DNA of 32,403 nucleotides from Streptomyces spiroverticillatus (GTDB taxonomy: Bacteria; Actinomycetota; Actinomycetes; Streptomycetales; Streptomycetaceae). A program made the position numbers and the translations under genes. Of this stretch, positions 22,902 to 31,563 are shown one piece after another (the first letter of the stretch is position 1; each line of letters begins with the position of its first letter). The stretch is taken from the NCBI GenBank assembly GCA_014650415.1, contig BMUX01000041.1, forward strand, positions 1 through 32,403. The letters run 5' to 3'. Under the pieces are notes generated by a model that was given only the letters and a program-made list of their open reading frames with translations, was not told the origin of the DNA and did no database searches.

Positions 22902-24835
22902 GTGGGCCCGCTGGACGCATGATGGGACCCCCGACCGAGAAGTCGATGAACTTCCGTGAGTCGGGGAAGCGGCTGGTCAAGCAGCTGGCACCGGAGAAGG
23001 TCACCCTGTGGGTGCTGTTCGTGGCACTGGTCTTCAGCGTGACGCTCTCGGTGATCGGCCCGAAGATCCTCGGCTCGGCGACGGACCTGCTGTTCGCGGG
23101 GATCGTCGGCCGGACGATGGACGCGGGCCTCACCAAGGAACAGGCCATCGAGGGGATGCGCAAGGCGGGTGAGGGCGGGCTCGCGGACATGCTGTCGGGC
23201 GTCGACTTCACCCCGGGCCAGGGCATCGACTTCGGGGCGATCGGCACCGTACTGCTGATCGTGCTGGCGGTGTACGTGGGTGCGGGCCTGCTGATGCTGG
23301 TCTCGACGCGGATGGTGAACAAGGCGGTCAACCGCACGGTCTACCGGATGCGCCAGGACGTGCAGGCGAAGCTGTCGCGGCTGCCGCTGTCGTACTTCGA
23401 CCGGGCCAAGCGCGGCGAGGTGCTCTCGCGCACGACGAACGACATCGACAACATCGGCCAGACGATGCAGCAGACGATGGGTCAGCTCATCAACTCCGTG
23501 CTGACGGTGGTGGGCGTGCTCATCATCATGTTCTGGATCTCGCCATTGCTGGCGCTGGTCGCGCTGATCACGGTGCCGCTGTCGGTGGTCGTGGCGGCGA
23601 AGGTCGGCAAGCGGTCGCAGCCGCAGTTCGTGCAGCAGTGGAAGACGACGGGCACGCTGAACGCGCACATCGAGGAGATGTACACGGGCCACTCGCTGGT
23701 GAAGGTCTTCGGTCGGCAGCACGAGTCGGCGGAGGGCTTCCGCGAGCAGAACGAGCAGTTGTACGAGGCGAGCTTCCGGGCGCAGTTCAACAGCGGGATC
23801 ATGCAGCCGCTGATGATGTTCGTGTCGAACCTGAACTATGTGCTGGTGGCGGTGGTGGGCGGCCTGCGCGTCGCCTCCGGCACCCTGTCGATCGGTGACG
23901 TCCAGGCCTTCATCCAATATTCGCGCCAGTTCTCTATGCCGCTGACGCAGGTGGCGTCGATGGCGAACCTGGTGCAGTCGGCGGTGGCTTCGGCGGAACG
24001 CGTCTTCGAACTCCTGGACGCACAGGAGCAGGAGCCGGACGCGGTCGACGCGCCGGGCCTGCCGGTGACGGACCACGACGAACTCCGTGGCGCGGTGGAG
24101 CTGGAGAACGTCTCCTTCCGCTACGAGCCCGACAAGCCGCTCATCGAGGACCTCTCCCTGCGGGTCTCCCCCGGCCAGACGGTCGCGATCGTCGGCCCGA
24201 CGGGCGCGGGCAAGACCACGCTGGTGAATCTGCTGATGCGCTTCTACGAGGTCACCGGCGGCCGGATCGCCATCGACGGGGTCGACATCGCGAAGATGTC
24301 CCGCGAGGAGCTCAGGTCCGGGGTCGGGATGGTGCTCCAGGACACATGGCTGTTCGGGGGGACGATCGCGGACAACATCGCGTACGGGGCGGCCGGTTCC
24401 GTGACGCGGGAGCAGGTCGAGGAGGCGGCGCGGGCGGCGCACGCGGACCGCTTCGTGCGGACGCTGCCGGACGGGTACGACACGGTCATCGACGACGAGG
24501 GGTCGGGGGTGAGTGCGGGCGAGAAGCAGCTGATCACGATCGCGCGGGCGTTCCTCTCGGATCCGGTGATCCTGGTCCTGGACGAGGCGACCAGCTCGGT
24601 CGACACCCGGACCGAGGTCCTGATCCAGAAGGCGATGGCGCGCCTGGCCCACGGGCGGACGTCCTTCGTGATCGCGCACCGGCTCTCCACGATCCGGGAT
24701 GCGGACGTGATCCTGGTGATGGAGAACGGGTCGATCGTGGAGCAGGGGTCGCACGAGGCGCTGCTGGAGGCGGGGGGCGCGTATGCGCGGCTGTACGCGG
24801 CGCAGTTCGCGCAGGCGGTGGTGGAGGTGGAGTAG
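22898..24835 (+). CDS. ABC exporter half-transporter, catalytic-site subunit
   Basis: A 645-residue half-transporter that pairs with the preceding protein. A longer N-terminus and an inserted segment (about 70-110, TMDAGLTKEQAIEGMRKAGE) precede the six-helix membrane domain. The NBD has Walker A GPTGAGKTT, consensus Walker B LVLDEATSSVD with Glu563, and the H-loop His594 (IAHRLST). Its signature is the deviant VSAGEKQ (538-544). In heterodimeric exporters the degenerate ATP site is formed by the Walker motifs of one subunit and the deviant signature of the other, exactly as seen here: the partner lacks Glu and His while this subunit lacks the consensus signature. The ATGA overlap indicates one operon and translational coupling. 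Confidence 0.95.
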   Translation: MSGPAGRMMGPPTEKSMNFRESGKRLVKQLAPEKVTLWVLFVALVFSVTLSVIGPKILGSATDLLFAGIVGRTMDAGLTKEQAIEGMRKAGEGGLADMLSGVDFTPGQGIDFGAIGTVLLIVLAVYVGAGLLMLVSTRMVNKAVNRTVYRMRQDVQAKLSRLPLSYFDRAKRGEVLSRTTNDIDNIGQTMQQTMGQLINSVLTVVGVLIIMFWISPLLALVALITVPLSVVVAAKVGKRSQPQFVQQWKTTGTLNAHIEEMYTGHSLVKVFGRQHESAEGFREQNEQLYEASFRAQFNSGIMQPLMMFVSNLNYVLVAVVGGLRVASGTLSIGDVQAFIQYSRQFSMPLTQVASMANLVQSAVASAERVFELLDAQEQEPDAVDAPGLPVTDHDELRGAVELENVSFRYEPDKPLIEDLSLRVSPGQTVAIVGPTGAGKTTLVNLLMRFYEVTGGRIAIDGVDIAKMSREELRSGVGMVLQDTWLFGGTIADNIAYGAAGSVTREQVEEAARAAHADRFVRTLPDGYDTVIDDEGSGVSAGEKQLITIARAFLSDPVILVLDEATSSVDTRTEVLIQKAMARLAHGRTSFVIAHRLSTIRDADVILVMENGSIVEQGSHEALLEAGGAYARLYAAQFAQAVVEVE

Positions 24836-24904
24836 CCCGGCCGGGGCCCGTGCGGGGGCAGTCCGGTGCCGGGCGTGCGGGCAGGGGGCGGAACCGGGGC
24901 GGGC

Positions 24905-24976
24905 CCGGATCGGGCGGGCCGCCCCCTTGCCCGCCCGTCCCGCCCCCGGGGGGGCGGCCCCGCCGCCCAAGGGGGC
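24905..24976. repeat. GC-rich palindromic intergenic repeat, copy 1
   Basis: A 72-bp element, nearly identical to 29713-29782, bounded inside by the perfect inverted repeat GCCCCCTTG/CAAGGGGGC with a CCGCCCCCGGGGG core. It differs by a GGGCC/GTACC change and two extra G. It lies between the convergent ABC exporter and the sigma-factor gene, where it can fold into a long hairpin and may terminate both. Confidence 0.85.
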
Positions 24977-25020
24977 TAGGGGGGAGGCGGAAGGGGTGGC
25001 CCAGCCAGAGCGCCCCGCGC

Positions 25021-26130
25021 TCAGTCCAGGTAGCCCCGCAGCTGGTCGGCGAAAGCGTGGTCGCGGAGTTTGTTCAGCGTCTTGGACTCGATCTGGCGGA
25101 TCCGCTCCCGCGTGACGCCGAAGATGCGGCCGATCTCTTCGAGCGTGCGCGGGCGCCCGTCCGCGAGGCCGTAGCGGAGCTGGACGACCTTGCGTTCGCG
25201 TTCGCCGAGAGTGGAGAGGACCGCCTCCAGGTGCTCGCGCAGGAGGAGGAAGGCGGCGGACTCGACGGGGGACGTCGCGTCACCGTCCTCGATCAGGTCG
25301 CCGAGGGCGACGTCGTCCTCCTCGCCGACGGGGGCGTGCAGGGAGACGGGTTCCTGGGCGAGGCGTAAGACCTCGCCGACCCGTTCGGGGGTGAGGTCGA
25401 GCTGGACGGCGACCTCGTCGGGGGTGGGCTCGTACCCCCGCTCCTGGAGCAGCCGGCGCTGCACGCGCACGACCCGGTTGATGAGTTCGACGACGTGGAC
25501 GGGGACGCGTATCGTCCGCGCCTGGTCGGCGAGCGCGCGGGACATGGCCTGCCGGATCCACCACGTCGCGTACGTCGAGAACTTGTACCCCCGCGCGTAG
25601 TCGAACTTCTCGACGGCGCGGATGAGGCCCAGGTTGCCCTCCTGGACCAGGTCGAGCATGGTCAGCCCGCGCCCGACGTACCGTTTCGCCACGGAGACGA
25701 CGAGGCGCAGGTTGGCCTCGATGAGACGCCGCTTGGCCATCCGGCCCCGTACGACCAACTTGTCGAGATCGAGGGCGAGTTGGGTGTCCAGGCTGGTCGA
25801 CCCCGCCAGCTTCTCCTCGGCGAAGAGGCCCGCCTCCACGCTCCGGGCGAGTTCGACCTCGTCGGCGGCGGTGAGCAGCGGGATGCGGCCGATTTCGCGC
25901 AGGTACTGGCGGAAGAGGTCGGAGGAGGGGCCGGAGGTGTCGGCGCGGGCGGGCCGTTCGGGCGGTTCGGGCCGCTCCTGGTCGGCCTCCGGATCGGGAT
26001 CCCGTTCCTCCATCACGTCTTCGGGCTGCTCCGTGGGCCCGGCGGCTTCGGCGGGCGGTTCCGGTCGGCGTCCGGCGCGGCTCTGCGCGGGTACGGCCGC
26101 GACCAGATCGGTCAGGGTCTGGGTCTGCAC
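25021..26130 (-). CDS. hrdA: Sigma-70 family group 2 sigma factor (HrdA-like)
   Basis: A 369-residue sigma factor of the primary/HrdB-like group. After a proline/glutamate-rich tail of about 70 residues come region 1.2 (SSDLFRQYLREIGRIPLLTA), the highly conserved region 2 (ANLRLVVSVAKRYVGRGLTM, KFSTYATWWIRQAMSRAL), region 3 and the region 4 HTH (LEEIGRIFGVTRERIRQIES). The lack of a long region 1.1 and its position beside dnaG suggest HrdA rather than the principal HrdB. The GTG at 26128-26130 follows GGAGG by 8 nt. It lies downstream of dnaG, read in the same direction, with a 207-bp gap that may hold its own promoter. Confidence 0.93.
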   Translation of the reverse strand: MQTQTLTDLVAAVPAQSRAGRRPEPPAEAAGPTEQPEDVMEERDPDPEADQERPEPPERPARADTSGPSSDLFRQYLREIGRIPLLTAADEVELARSVEAGLFAEEKLAGSTSLDTQLALDLDKLVVRGRMAKRRLIEANLRLVVSVAKRYVGRGLTMLDLVQEGNLGLIRAVEKFDYARGYKFSTYATWWIRQAMSRALADQARTIRVPVHVVELINRVVRVQRRLLQERGYEPTPDEVAVQLDLTPERVGEVLRLAQEPVSLHAPVGEEDDVALGDLIEDGDATSPVESAAFLLLREHLEAVLSTLGERERKVVQLRYGLADGRPRTLEEIGRIFGVTRERIRQIESKTLNKLRDHAFADQLRGYLD

Positions 26131-26244
26131 GGGGGCGACCTCCAGGGTGAACGCTGCCGGGTCGAAGCCGGGGGCGGGCCACGCACGGGTACGGCCCCTC
26201 GTACGGCCACCGTCTGCGGCCGCCCATCACGGGCCACAAGCACC

Positions 26245-26263
26245 GCACCCCAGTGTGGGGTGC
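26245..26263. promoter_or_regulatory. Inverted repeat between dnaG and hrdA
   Basis: GCACCCCA (26245-26252), GTG, TGGGGTGC (26256-26263): perfect 8-bp arms, about 75 bp downstream of the dnaG stop and 115 bp upstream of the sigma-factor start. It may be a dnaG terminator or an operator for the sigma gene; no U-tract is seen. Confidence 0.45.
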
Positions 26264-26337
26264 GACACATGGCCGCCGCGAGGGGCGTGCGGTGACTTTT
26301 TGAGTCCGGTCCGTGACCGAGCGGTTACCCGAGGCAG

Positions 26338-28245
26338 CTAGAGGGCTGCGGCGCCGTGGTTGCGCAGGGACTGTCCGTACTGCTGGAGGACCCAGAGTTC
26401 GTTCTGTACGGCGGTCAGGTGGGCCGGGTCGCCGTGGCCGCCGAGGCGGGCCAGGGAGCCCTGGACCTCCAGGATGCGGCGGTCGACCGCGCGCAGCCGG
26501 ACCTGGACGAGCTGGACGCCCGCGTACACCTCGTCGATGGACTTGGCGTGCAGGGCTTCGACGGCCAGCTCGGTGACCATGGACCTGACCTGGTCGTTCA
26601 CCGCGCACTCGCGGACCCGGGCGAGGTAGTCGGCGGGGTTCTGGGCGCCCAGTTCAGCGCCGCCGGCCTCCTCGATGGTCTGGCGCACGGCCGCGTACGG
26701 CGGGGCGGTGAACTCGTCGGCGCCGTACGCGTCGAAGGCCGGGGAGACGAGGTCGGGGCGCTGGAGGGCGAGCTTGAGCAGTTCGCGCTCGGTGCGGTGG
26801 ACGGGGCTGCGGAGGTTGAGCGCGGGGCCGCTGGCGACGGGGGTGGCGGGCCCGGACTCGTAACTCTGCTGCCTGCGCGACTCCGGTCCGCCGGAGGGCC
26901 CGCGGCCGCCCCGGTCCTTGGCCCAGCGGGCGAGCTGGGCGATGCGCTTGACGACGAACTGGGTGTCGAGGATGCCGAGCATGCCCGCGAGCTGGACGGC
27001 GACCTCGTGCTGGGAGGCGCTGTTCTTGATCCGGGCGACGACGGGGCCCGCCTCGTCGAGGGCGGCGGCGCGGCCCGCCGGGGTCTCCAGGTCGTACCGG
27101 GCGATGATCTGGCGCAGCGCGAACTCGAAGAGCGGGGTGCGCGGCTGGGTGAGGTCGGCGACGGCCTCGTCGCCCTTGGCCAGGCGCAGGTCGCAGGGGT
27201 CCATGCCGTCCGGTGCGATGGCGATGTACGTCTCGGCGGCGAACTTCTGGTCGTCCTCGAAGGCGCGCAAGGCGGCCTTCTGGCCTGCGGCGTCGCCGTC
27301 GAAGGTGAAGATGACGCGGGCGCTGCCGTTGTCCATCAGCAGACGGCGGAGGATCTTGATGTGGTCGCCGCCGAAGGCCGTGCCGCAGGTCGCGATGGCG
27401 GTGGTGACCCCGGCGAGGTGGCAGGCCATGACGTCGGTGTAGCCCTCGACGACGACGGCCCGGCTGGACTTGGCGATGTCCTTCTTGGCCAGGTCGATGC
27501 CGTACAGGACCTGGGACTTCTTGTAGATCGGGGTCTCGGGCGTGTTGAGGTACTTGGGCCCGTTGTCGTCGTCGCGGAGCTTGCGCGCGCCGAAGCCGAC
27601 GACCTCGCCGCCGATGTCGCGAATCGGCCACATCAGGCGGCCGCGGAAGCGGTCGATGGGGCTGCGGCGGGACTCCTGGGCGAGCCCGGAGAGCAGCAGT
27701 TCCTTGTCGGAGAAGCCCTTGCCGCGCAGGTGGCGGGTGAGGTGGTCCCAGCCGGCCGGGCTGTAGCCGACGCCGAAGTGGGCGGCGGCGGCCTGGTCGA
27801 AGCCGCGCTCGGCGAGGAACTTCCGGCCGATCTCGGCTTCCGGGCTCTCCAGCTGCTGGATGTAGAAGTCCGCGGCGGCCTTGTGCGCCTCGACGAGGCG
27901 GGTGCGTTCGCCGCGCTGGGTGGAGGGGTTGTAGCCGCCCTCCTCGTACCGCAGGGTGATGCCCGCCTGCGCGGCGAGGCGTTCGACCGTCTCCGCGAAG
28001 GTGAGGTGGTCGATCTTCATCACGAAGGCGATCGTGTCGCCGCCTTCCTGGCAGCCGAAGCAGTGGAAGAGACCCTTGCTGGGGCTGACCTGGAAGGACG
28101 GGGACTTCTCGTCGTGGAAGGGGCAGAGGCCCTTGAGGTTGCCGCCGCCCGCGTTGCGGAGCGAAAGGTATTCGGACACGACGGCGTCGATCGGGAGCGC
28201 CTCCCGGACCGCCTTCACGTCGTCGTCGTTGATCCTGCCTGCCAC
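26338..28245 (-). CDS. dnaG: DNA primase
   Basis: A 635-residue replicative primase that makes RNA primers for lagging-strand synthesis. The CHC2 zinc ribbon is at Cys41, His44, Cys62 and Cys65 (CPFHDEKSPSF ... HCFGCQEGGD). The Toprim catalytic core follows (AVVVEGYTDVMACHLAG with its glutamate, and VIFTFDGDAAGQKAAL with the metal-binding DGD). The C-terminal third (after about 440) is the helical DnaB-interacting region. The length is normal. The GTG start has no Shine-Dalgarno but a TACACT -10-like box 6 nt upstream, so a leaderless start is possible. Confidence 0.97.
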   Translation of the reverse strand: MAGRINDDDVKAVREALPIDAVVSEYLSLRNAGGGNLKGLCPFHDEKSPSFQVSPSKGLFHCFGCQEGGDTIAFVMKIDHLTFAETVERLAAQAGITLRYEEGGYNPSTQRGERTRLVEAHKAAADFYIQQLESPEAEIGRKFLAERGFDQAAAAHFGVGYSPAGWDHLTRHLRGKGFSDKELLLSGLAQESRRSPIDRFRGRLMWPIRDIGGEVVGFGARKLRDDDNGPKYLNTPETPIYKKSQVLYGIDLAKKDIAKSSRAVVVEGYTDVMACHLAGVTTAIATCGTAFGGDHIKILRRLLMDNGSARVIFTFDGDAAGQKAALRAFEDDQKFAAETYIAIAPDGMDPCDLRLAKGDEAVADLTQPRTPLFEFALRQIIARYDLETPAGRAAALDEAGPVVARIKNSASQHEVAVQLAGMLGILDTQFVVKRIAQLARWAKDRGGRGPSGGPESRRQQSYESGPATPVASGPALNLRSPVHRTERELLKLALQRPDLVSPAFDAYGADEFTAPPYAAVRQTIEEAGGAELGAQNPADYLARVRECAVNDQVRSMVTELAVEALHAKSIDEVYAGVQLVQVRLRAVDRRILEVQGSLARLGGHGDPAHLTAVQNELWVLQQYGQSLRNHGAAAL

Positions 28246-28287
28246 GCGTGAAGTGTACGGGGAGGGTCGGACACTCTGCGGCGGCGG

Positions 28288-29568
28288 CTACGCGATCAAG
28301 GAATCCAGGGGGACGGACGGGTCGGCGAGGGCGTGCTGATCGACCTCGGCACCGCTCCTGATCAGGCGCTGGATCTGGTCGGTGACGTCCCACACATTGA
28401 CGTTCATGCCCGCCAGCACGCGGTGGTCCTTCAGCCAGAAGGCGATGAACTGCCGCTTCCCGGCGTCGCCGCGCACGACGACCTGGTCGTACGTCCCCGG
28501 GGGCGCCCAGCCCGAGTATTCGAGGCCGAGGTCGTACTGGTCGGAGAAGAAGTACGGGACGCGGTCGTACGGGGTGCCGCGGCCCAGCATGGCCTTGGCG
28601 GCGGCGGGGCCGCCGTTGAGGGCGTTGGCCCAGTGCTCGACGCGCAGGCGCCGGCCGTGCAGGGGGGTGCCGGGGAGGTGGAGGGGGATCGCGGCGACGT
28701 CACCCGTGGCGTAGATGTCGGGGTCGTTGGTGCGGTGGTGGCCGTCGACGGCGATGCCGCCGCCGTGGGCACGGTCGACGAGGGCGAGCCCGGAGGACTC
28801 GGCGAGGACGGTGCGGGGGGCGGCGCCGATGGCGGCGAGGACGTCGTGGGCGGGGTGCTCCTCGCCGTCGTCGGTGCGGGCGGCGAGCACCAGGCCGTCC
28901 TGGCCGACGATCTCGGTGAGGCGGGCCCCGAAGTGGAAGCGGACGCCGTGCTCGGCGTGCAGGTCGGTGAAGAGCTGGCCGAGTTCGGGGCCGAGGACGG
29001 AGTGGAGGGGGGTGGGCTCGGCCTCGACGACGGTGACCTCGGCTCCGTACCCGCGTGCGGCGGCGGCGATCTCCAGCCCGATCCAGCCGGCACCGGCGAT
29101 GACGAGGTGGCCGTTGTCGCGGCCGAGGGTGGCGAGGACTCCGCGCAGGCGCTCGGCGTGGGAGAGGCGGCGCAGGTGGTGGACGCCGGTGAGGTCGGTG
29201 CCGGGGATGTCGAGGCGGCGGGGCTCGGAGCCGGTGGCGATCAGGAGCTTGTCGTAGCGGATGACGGTGCTGTCGTCGCCGAGGCGGACGGTCTTGGCCT
29301 CGCGGTCGAGGTGGACGACGGTCTGGCCGAGGTGGAGCTCGATGTCGTTGGCGGCGTACCAGGCAGTGTCGTGGACGAAGACGCCGTCGCGGTCGGTCTT
29401 GCCGGTGAGGAGGCCCTTGGAGAGGGGAGGGCGTTCGTAGGGGTGCTCGCGTTCGTCGCCGATCAGGATCACCCGGCCGGTGAAGCCCTCGGTGCGGAGG
29501 GTCTCGGCGGCTTTGGCGCCGGCGAGTCCGCCGCCGATGATGAGATAAGTCTGATCTGCGTCGACCAC
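28288..29568 (-). CDS. FAD-dependent oxidoreductase (ferredoxin/rubredoxin reductase-like)
   Basis: A 426-residue flavoprotein that would pass electrons from NAD(P)H to a ferredoxin or similar partner. The FAD-binding GGGLAG is at 12-17, the ERPPLSK motif of this family at 45-51, the NAD(P)H-binding GAGWIG at 159-164 and the second FAD contact YATGDVAAIP near 315. A C-terminal reductase domain (FSDQYDLGLEYSG ...) closes it. The GTG at 29566-29568 follows a perfect GGAGG with 6 nt spacing. It lies 42 bp upstream of dnaG on the same strand. No ferredoxin or P450 gene is adjacent, so its partner is unknown. Confidence 0.93.
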   Translation of the reverse strand: MVDADQTYLIIGGGLAGAKAAETLRTEGFTGRVILIGDEREHPYERPPLSKGLLTGKTDRDGVFVHDTAWYAANDIELHLGQTVVHLDREAKTVRLGDDSTVIRYDKLLIATGSEPRRLDIPGTDLTGVHHLRRLSHAERLRGVLATLGRDNGHLVIAGAGWIGLEIAAAARGYGAEVTVVEAEPTPLHSVLGPELGQLFTDLHAEHGVRFHFGARLTEIVGQDGLVLAARTDDGEEHPAHDVLAAIGAAPRTVLAESSGLALVDRAHGGGIAVDGHHRTNDPDIYATGDVAAIPLHLPGTPLHGRRLRVEHWANALNGGPAAAKAMLGRGTPYDRVPYFFSDQYDLGLEYSGWAPPGTYDQVVVRGDAGKRQFIAFWLKDHRVLAGMNVNVWDVTDQIQRLIRSGAEVDQHALADPSVPLDSLIA

Positions 29569-29712
29569 TTGGTGCCTCCATTGAGCGAGTGGGCTTTTGA
29601 GCGTCCCGCACGGAGGGGTGCGGGGGAAGGGTACGGGGGCGGTCCCTGCGGGTCCTCGGGCCGGGAGGGGGTGGGCCGGTGCCGGGGGTGCGGGTGGGGG
29701 CCGGGGCCGGGG

Positions 29713-29782
29713 CCGGATCGGGCGTACCGCCCCCTTGCCCGCCCGTCCCGCCCCCGGGGGCGGCCCCGCCGCCCAAGGGGGC
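29713..29782. repeat. GC-rich palindromic intergenic repeat, copy 2
   Basis: A 70-bp near-copy of 24905-24976, with arms GCCCCCTTG/CAAGGGGGC around the exact palindrome CCGCCCCCGGGGGCGG. It lies in the 314-bp gap between the dGTPase stop and the reductase start, both read leftwards. The rest of the gap is G-rich simple sequence plus a second repeat type at 29832; no gene is seen. Confidence 0.85.
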
Positions 29783-29831
29783 GGGGGTGGGGAGGGGGGG
29801 CGGGGGGGATGGTGCCCGGAGGGCATCCATC

Positions 29832-29870
29832 AGGGGCGCGGGGAACTGCGCGACCAGCCACGACGCACCC
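29832..29870. repeat. Dispersed Streptomyces intergenic repeat (AACTGCGCGACCAGCC type)
   Basis: Contains GCGCGGGGAACTGCGC followed by GACCAGCCACGACGCACC. I recall this sequence as very frequent in intergenic regions of Streptomyces genomes. Its GCGC ends can pair into a small hairpin just downstream of the dGTPase stop. Only one copy is in this window, so the dispersed nature rests on memory. Confidence 0.6.
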
Positions 29871-29882
29871 ACACACAAACCC

Positions 29883-31166
29883 TCACCGGTTCGCCGTGAG
29901 GCGGGCGTGCAACGAGCGGGCGGAGGAGTCCGTCAGGGAGGCGATCTGGTCGATCAGGACCCGCTTGCGGGCGCGGTCGTCGGCGGCCGTGTCGTAGAGG
30001 GCCCGGAACTGGGGGTCGAGGCCCTCGGAGGGGGCCCGGAGGGTCAGCGCCTCGGCGAGTTCGGCGATGACGATGCGCTGGTCGGCGCGGAGCCGCTCCT
30101 GCTCGTCCCGCTGCATGACGTACCGGTCGGCCACCGCCTTGAGCACCGCGCACTCGTTGCGCGTGGCCCGCGGGACGACCAGCTCCGCGGAGTACCGGGT
30201 GAGCCGCCCGGCCCCGTACGCCTCCCGCGTCGCACTCTCCGCCGCCAGGCAGAACCGCCCGATGAGCTGACTCGTGGCGTCCTTCAGCCGCGCCTGCGCC
30301 AGCGCCGACCCGTCGTACCCGTGCGGCCACCAGTCCTGCCCCATGAGCCGGTCGAGCGCCTCGGCCAGTTCGGCCGGGTCGGTGTCCTCGGGAACGTACC
30401 GGCCGCGCGCCACCGCGAAGATCTCCTGCCGCTCGGGCTCGGCGTCCAGGACGTTGGGGTCGATGTGGCCCGCGTGCAGGCCGTCCTCGAAGTCGTGCAC
30501 GGAGTAGGCGACGTCGTCGGACCAGTCCATGACCTGTGCCTCGAAGCACTTGCGGTATTCGGGCGCGCCCGCACGCACCCACGCGAACACCGGCAGGTCG
30601 TCCTCGTACACACCGAACTTCACCGAGTCGGGGTCGGTGGGGTGACTCCCCCGCGTCCAGGGGTACTTGGTCGCGGCGTCCAGCGCGGCCCGGGTCAGGT
30701 TCAACCCGACGCTCACCAGCTCCCCGCTCGCCGCCGACCGCACGAACCGCTTCGGTTCGATCCGCGTCAGCAGCCGCAACGACTGGGCGTTGCCCTCGAA
30801 GCCGCCGCAGTCCTTGGCGAAGTCGTTGAGCGCCTGCTCGCCGTTGTGGCCGAAGGGCGGGTGCCCCATGTCGTGGGAGAGGCAGGCCGCTTCGACGAGG
30901 TCGGGGTCGCAGCCCAGCGCCGCGCCCAGCTCCCGGCCGACCTGGGCGCACTCCAGGGAGTGGGTGAGCCGGGTGCGGGGGCTGGAGTCCCACACCTGAC
31001 TGCGCGAACCGGGCGTGACGACCTGGGTCTTGCCCGCGAGGCGGCGCAGGGCGGAGGAGTGCAGCACCCGGGCGCGGTCGCGCTGGAACGCGGTCCTGCC
31101 GGGCCGTTTGTCGGGCTCGGCGTCCCAGCGCTCCGTCGCGGCCGAGTCGTATGCGGTGCTTTCCAT
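29883..31166 (-). CDS. dgt: Deoxyguanosinetriphosphate triphosphohydrolase-like protein
   Basis: A 427-residue HD-domain enzyme that splits dGTP (or other dNTPs) into the nucleoside and triphosphate, affecting nucleotide pools. The metal-binding HD signature is complete: His69 in RTRLTHSLECAQVGREL, His98-Asp99 and His102 in CLSHDMGHPPFGHNGE, and the later aspartate in MDWSDDVAYSVHDFEDG. The ATG at 31164-31166 (MESTAYDSAA) is chosen because it is preceded by a -10 box 7 nt upstream rather than a Shine-Dalgarno. It is grouped with primase and sigma factor on the minus strand. Such clustering with dnaG is familiar in actinobacteria. Confidence 0.95.
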   Translation of the reverse strand: MESTAYDSAATERWDAEPDKRPGRTAFQRDRARVLHSSALRRLAGKTQVVTPGSRSQVWDSSPRTRLTHSLECAQVGRELGAALGCDPDLVEAACLSHDMGHPPFGHNGEQALNDFAKDCGGFEGNAQSLRLLTRIEPKRFVRSAASGELVSVGLNLTRAALDAATKYPWTRGSHPTDPDSVKFGVYEDDLPVFAWVRAGAPEYRKCFEAQVMDWSDDVAYSVHDFEDGLHAGHIDPNVLDAEPERQEIFAVARGRYVPEDTDPAELAEALDRLMGQDWWPHGYDGSALAQARLKDATSQLIGRFCLAAESATREAYGAGRLTRYSAELVVPRATRNECAVLKAVADRYVMQRDEQERLRADQRIVIAELAEALTLRAPSEGLDPQFRALYDTAADDRARKRVLIDQIASLTDSSARSLHARLTANR

Positions 31167-31173
31167 ACCGATG

Positions 31174-31200
31174 ACCGTAACCGCACCCACTGACAGTCAA
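31174..31200 (-). promoter_or_regulatory. Predicted leaderless promoter of the dGTPase gene
   Basis: On the minus strand TTGACT (31195-31200) and TACGGT (31174-31179) are 15 nt apart, with 7 nt from the -10 box to the ATG at 31166. The spacer is short, but the -10 position matches a leaderless transcript. The -35 box overlaps the small palindrome TGAC-T-GTCA. Confidence 0.45.
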
Positions 31201-31220
31201 CCCCACCCACCACAGGCAGG

Positions 31221-31415
31221 TCAGGCGGGCGCGGGTGCTCCGCTCGTGCCGTGCGGCCCGGTCCGCGTCCCGTTGCGGGAGACGCGGCCGAGCTGGGTGG
31301 AGAGCTGGGCGGTGATACGGGTGAGGAGTTCGGCGGTGCTGTCGAGGGGCAGGGAGAGCGGCAGGGCGGAGGACTCGCTCGGGGCTTCTCGCGGTGGAGC
31401 CGACTCGTACGTCAT
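31221..31415 (-). CDS. Small hypothetical protein
   Basis: A 64-residue protein, MTYESAPPREAPSESSALPL onward, with a predicted amphipathic helix (STAELLTRITAQLSTQLGRV) and a flexible polar tail. The ATG at 31413-31415 follows GGAGG by 9 nt, whereas a longer frame from 31499 has no such site. It lies directly upstream of the dGTPase gene on the same strand. No family or function is recognised. A real gene is likely because of the good ribosome site. Confidence 0.6.
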   Translation of the reverse strand: MTYESAPPREAPSESSALPLSLPLDSTAELLTRITAQLSTQLGRVSRNGTRTGPHGTSGAPAPA

Positions 31416-31563
31416 GCCCCTGATCCTCCCGGTCACAGGTTGCGCCCGCATTGCGCGAGGGTGACGGCTGCCACCCACCGTGAACTCCCGTGCACTCACG
31501 GCTTCTTGAGGAGGTACACGTCCCGTCGGGCACCGTCGCCCGGAACCGCACCGGCTCTCGGGG

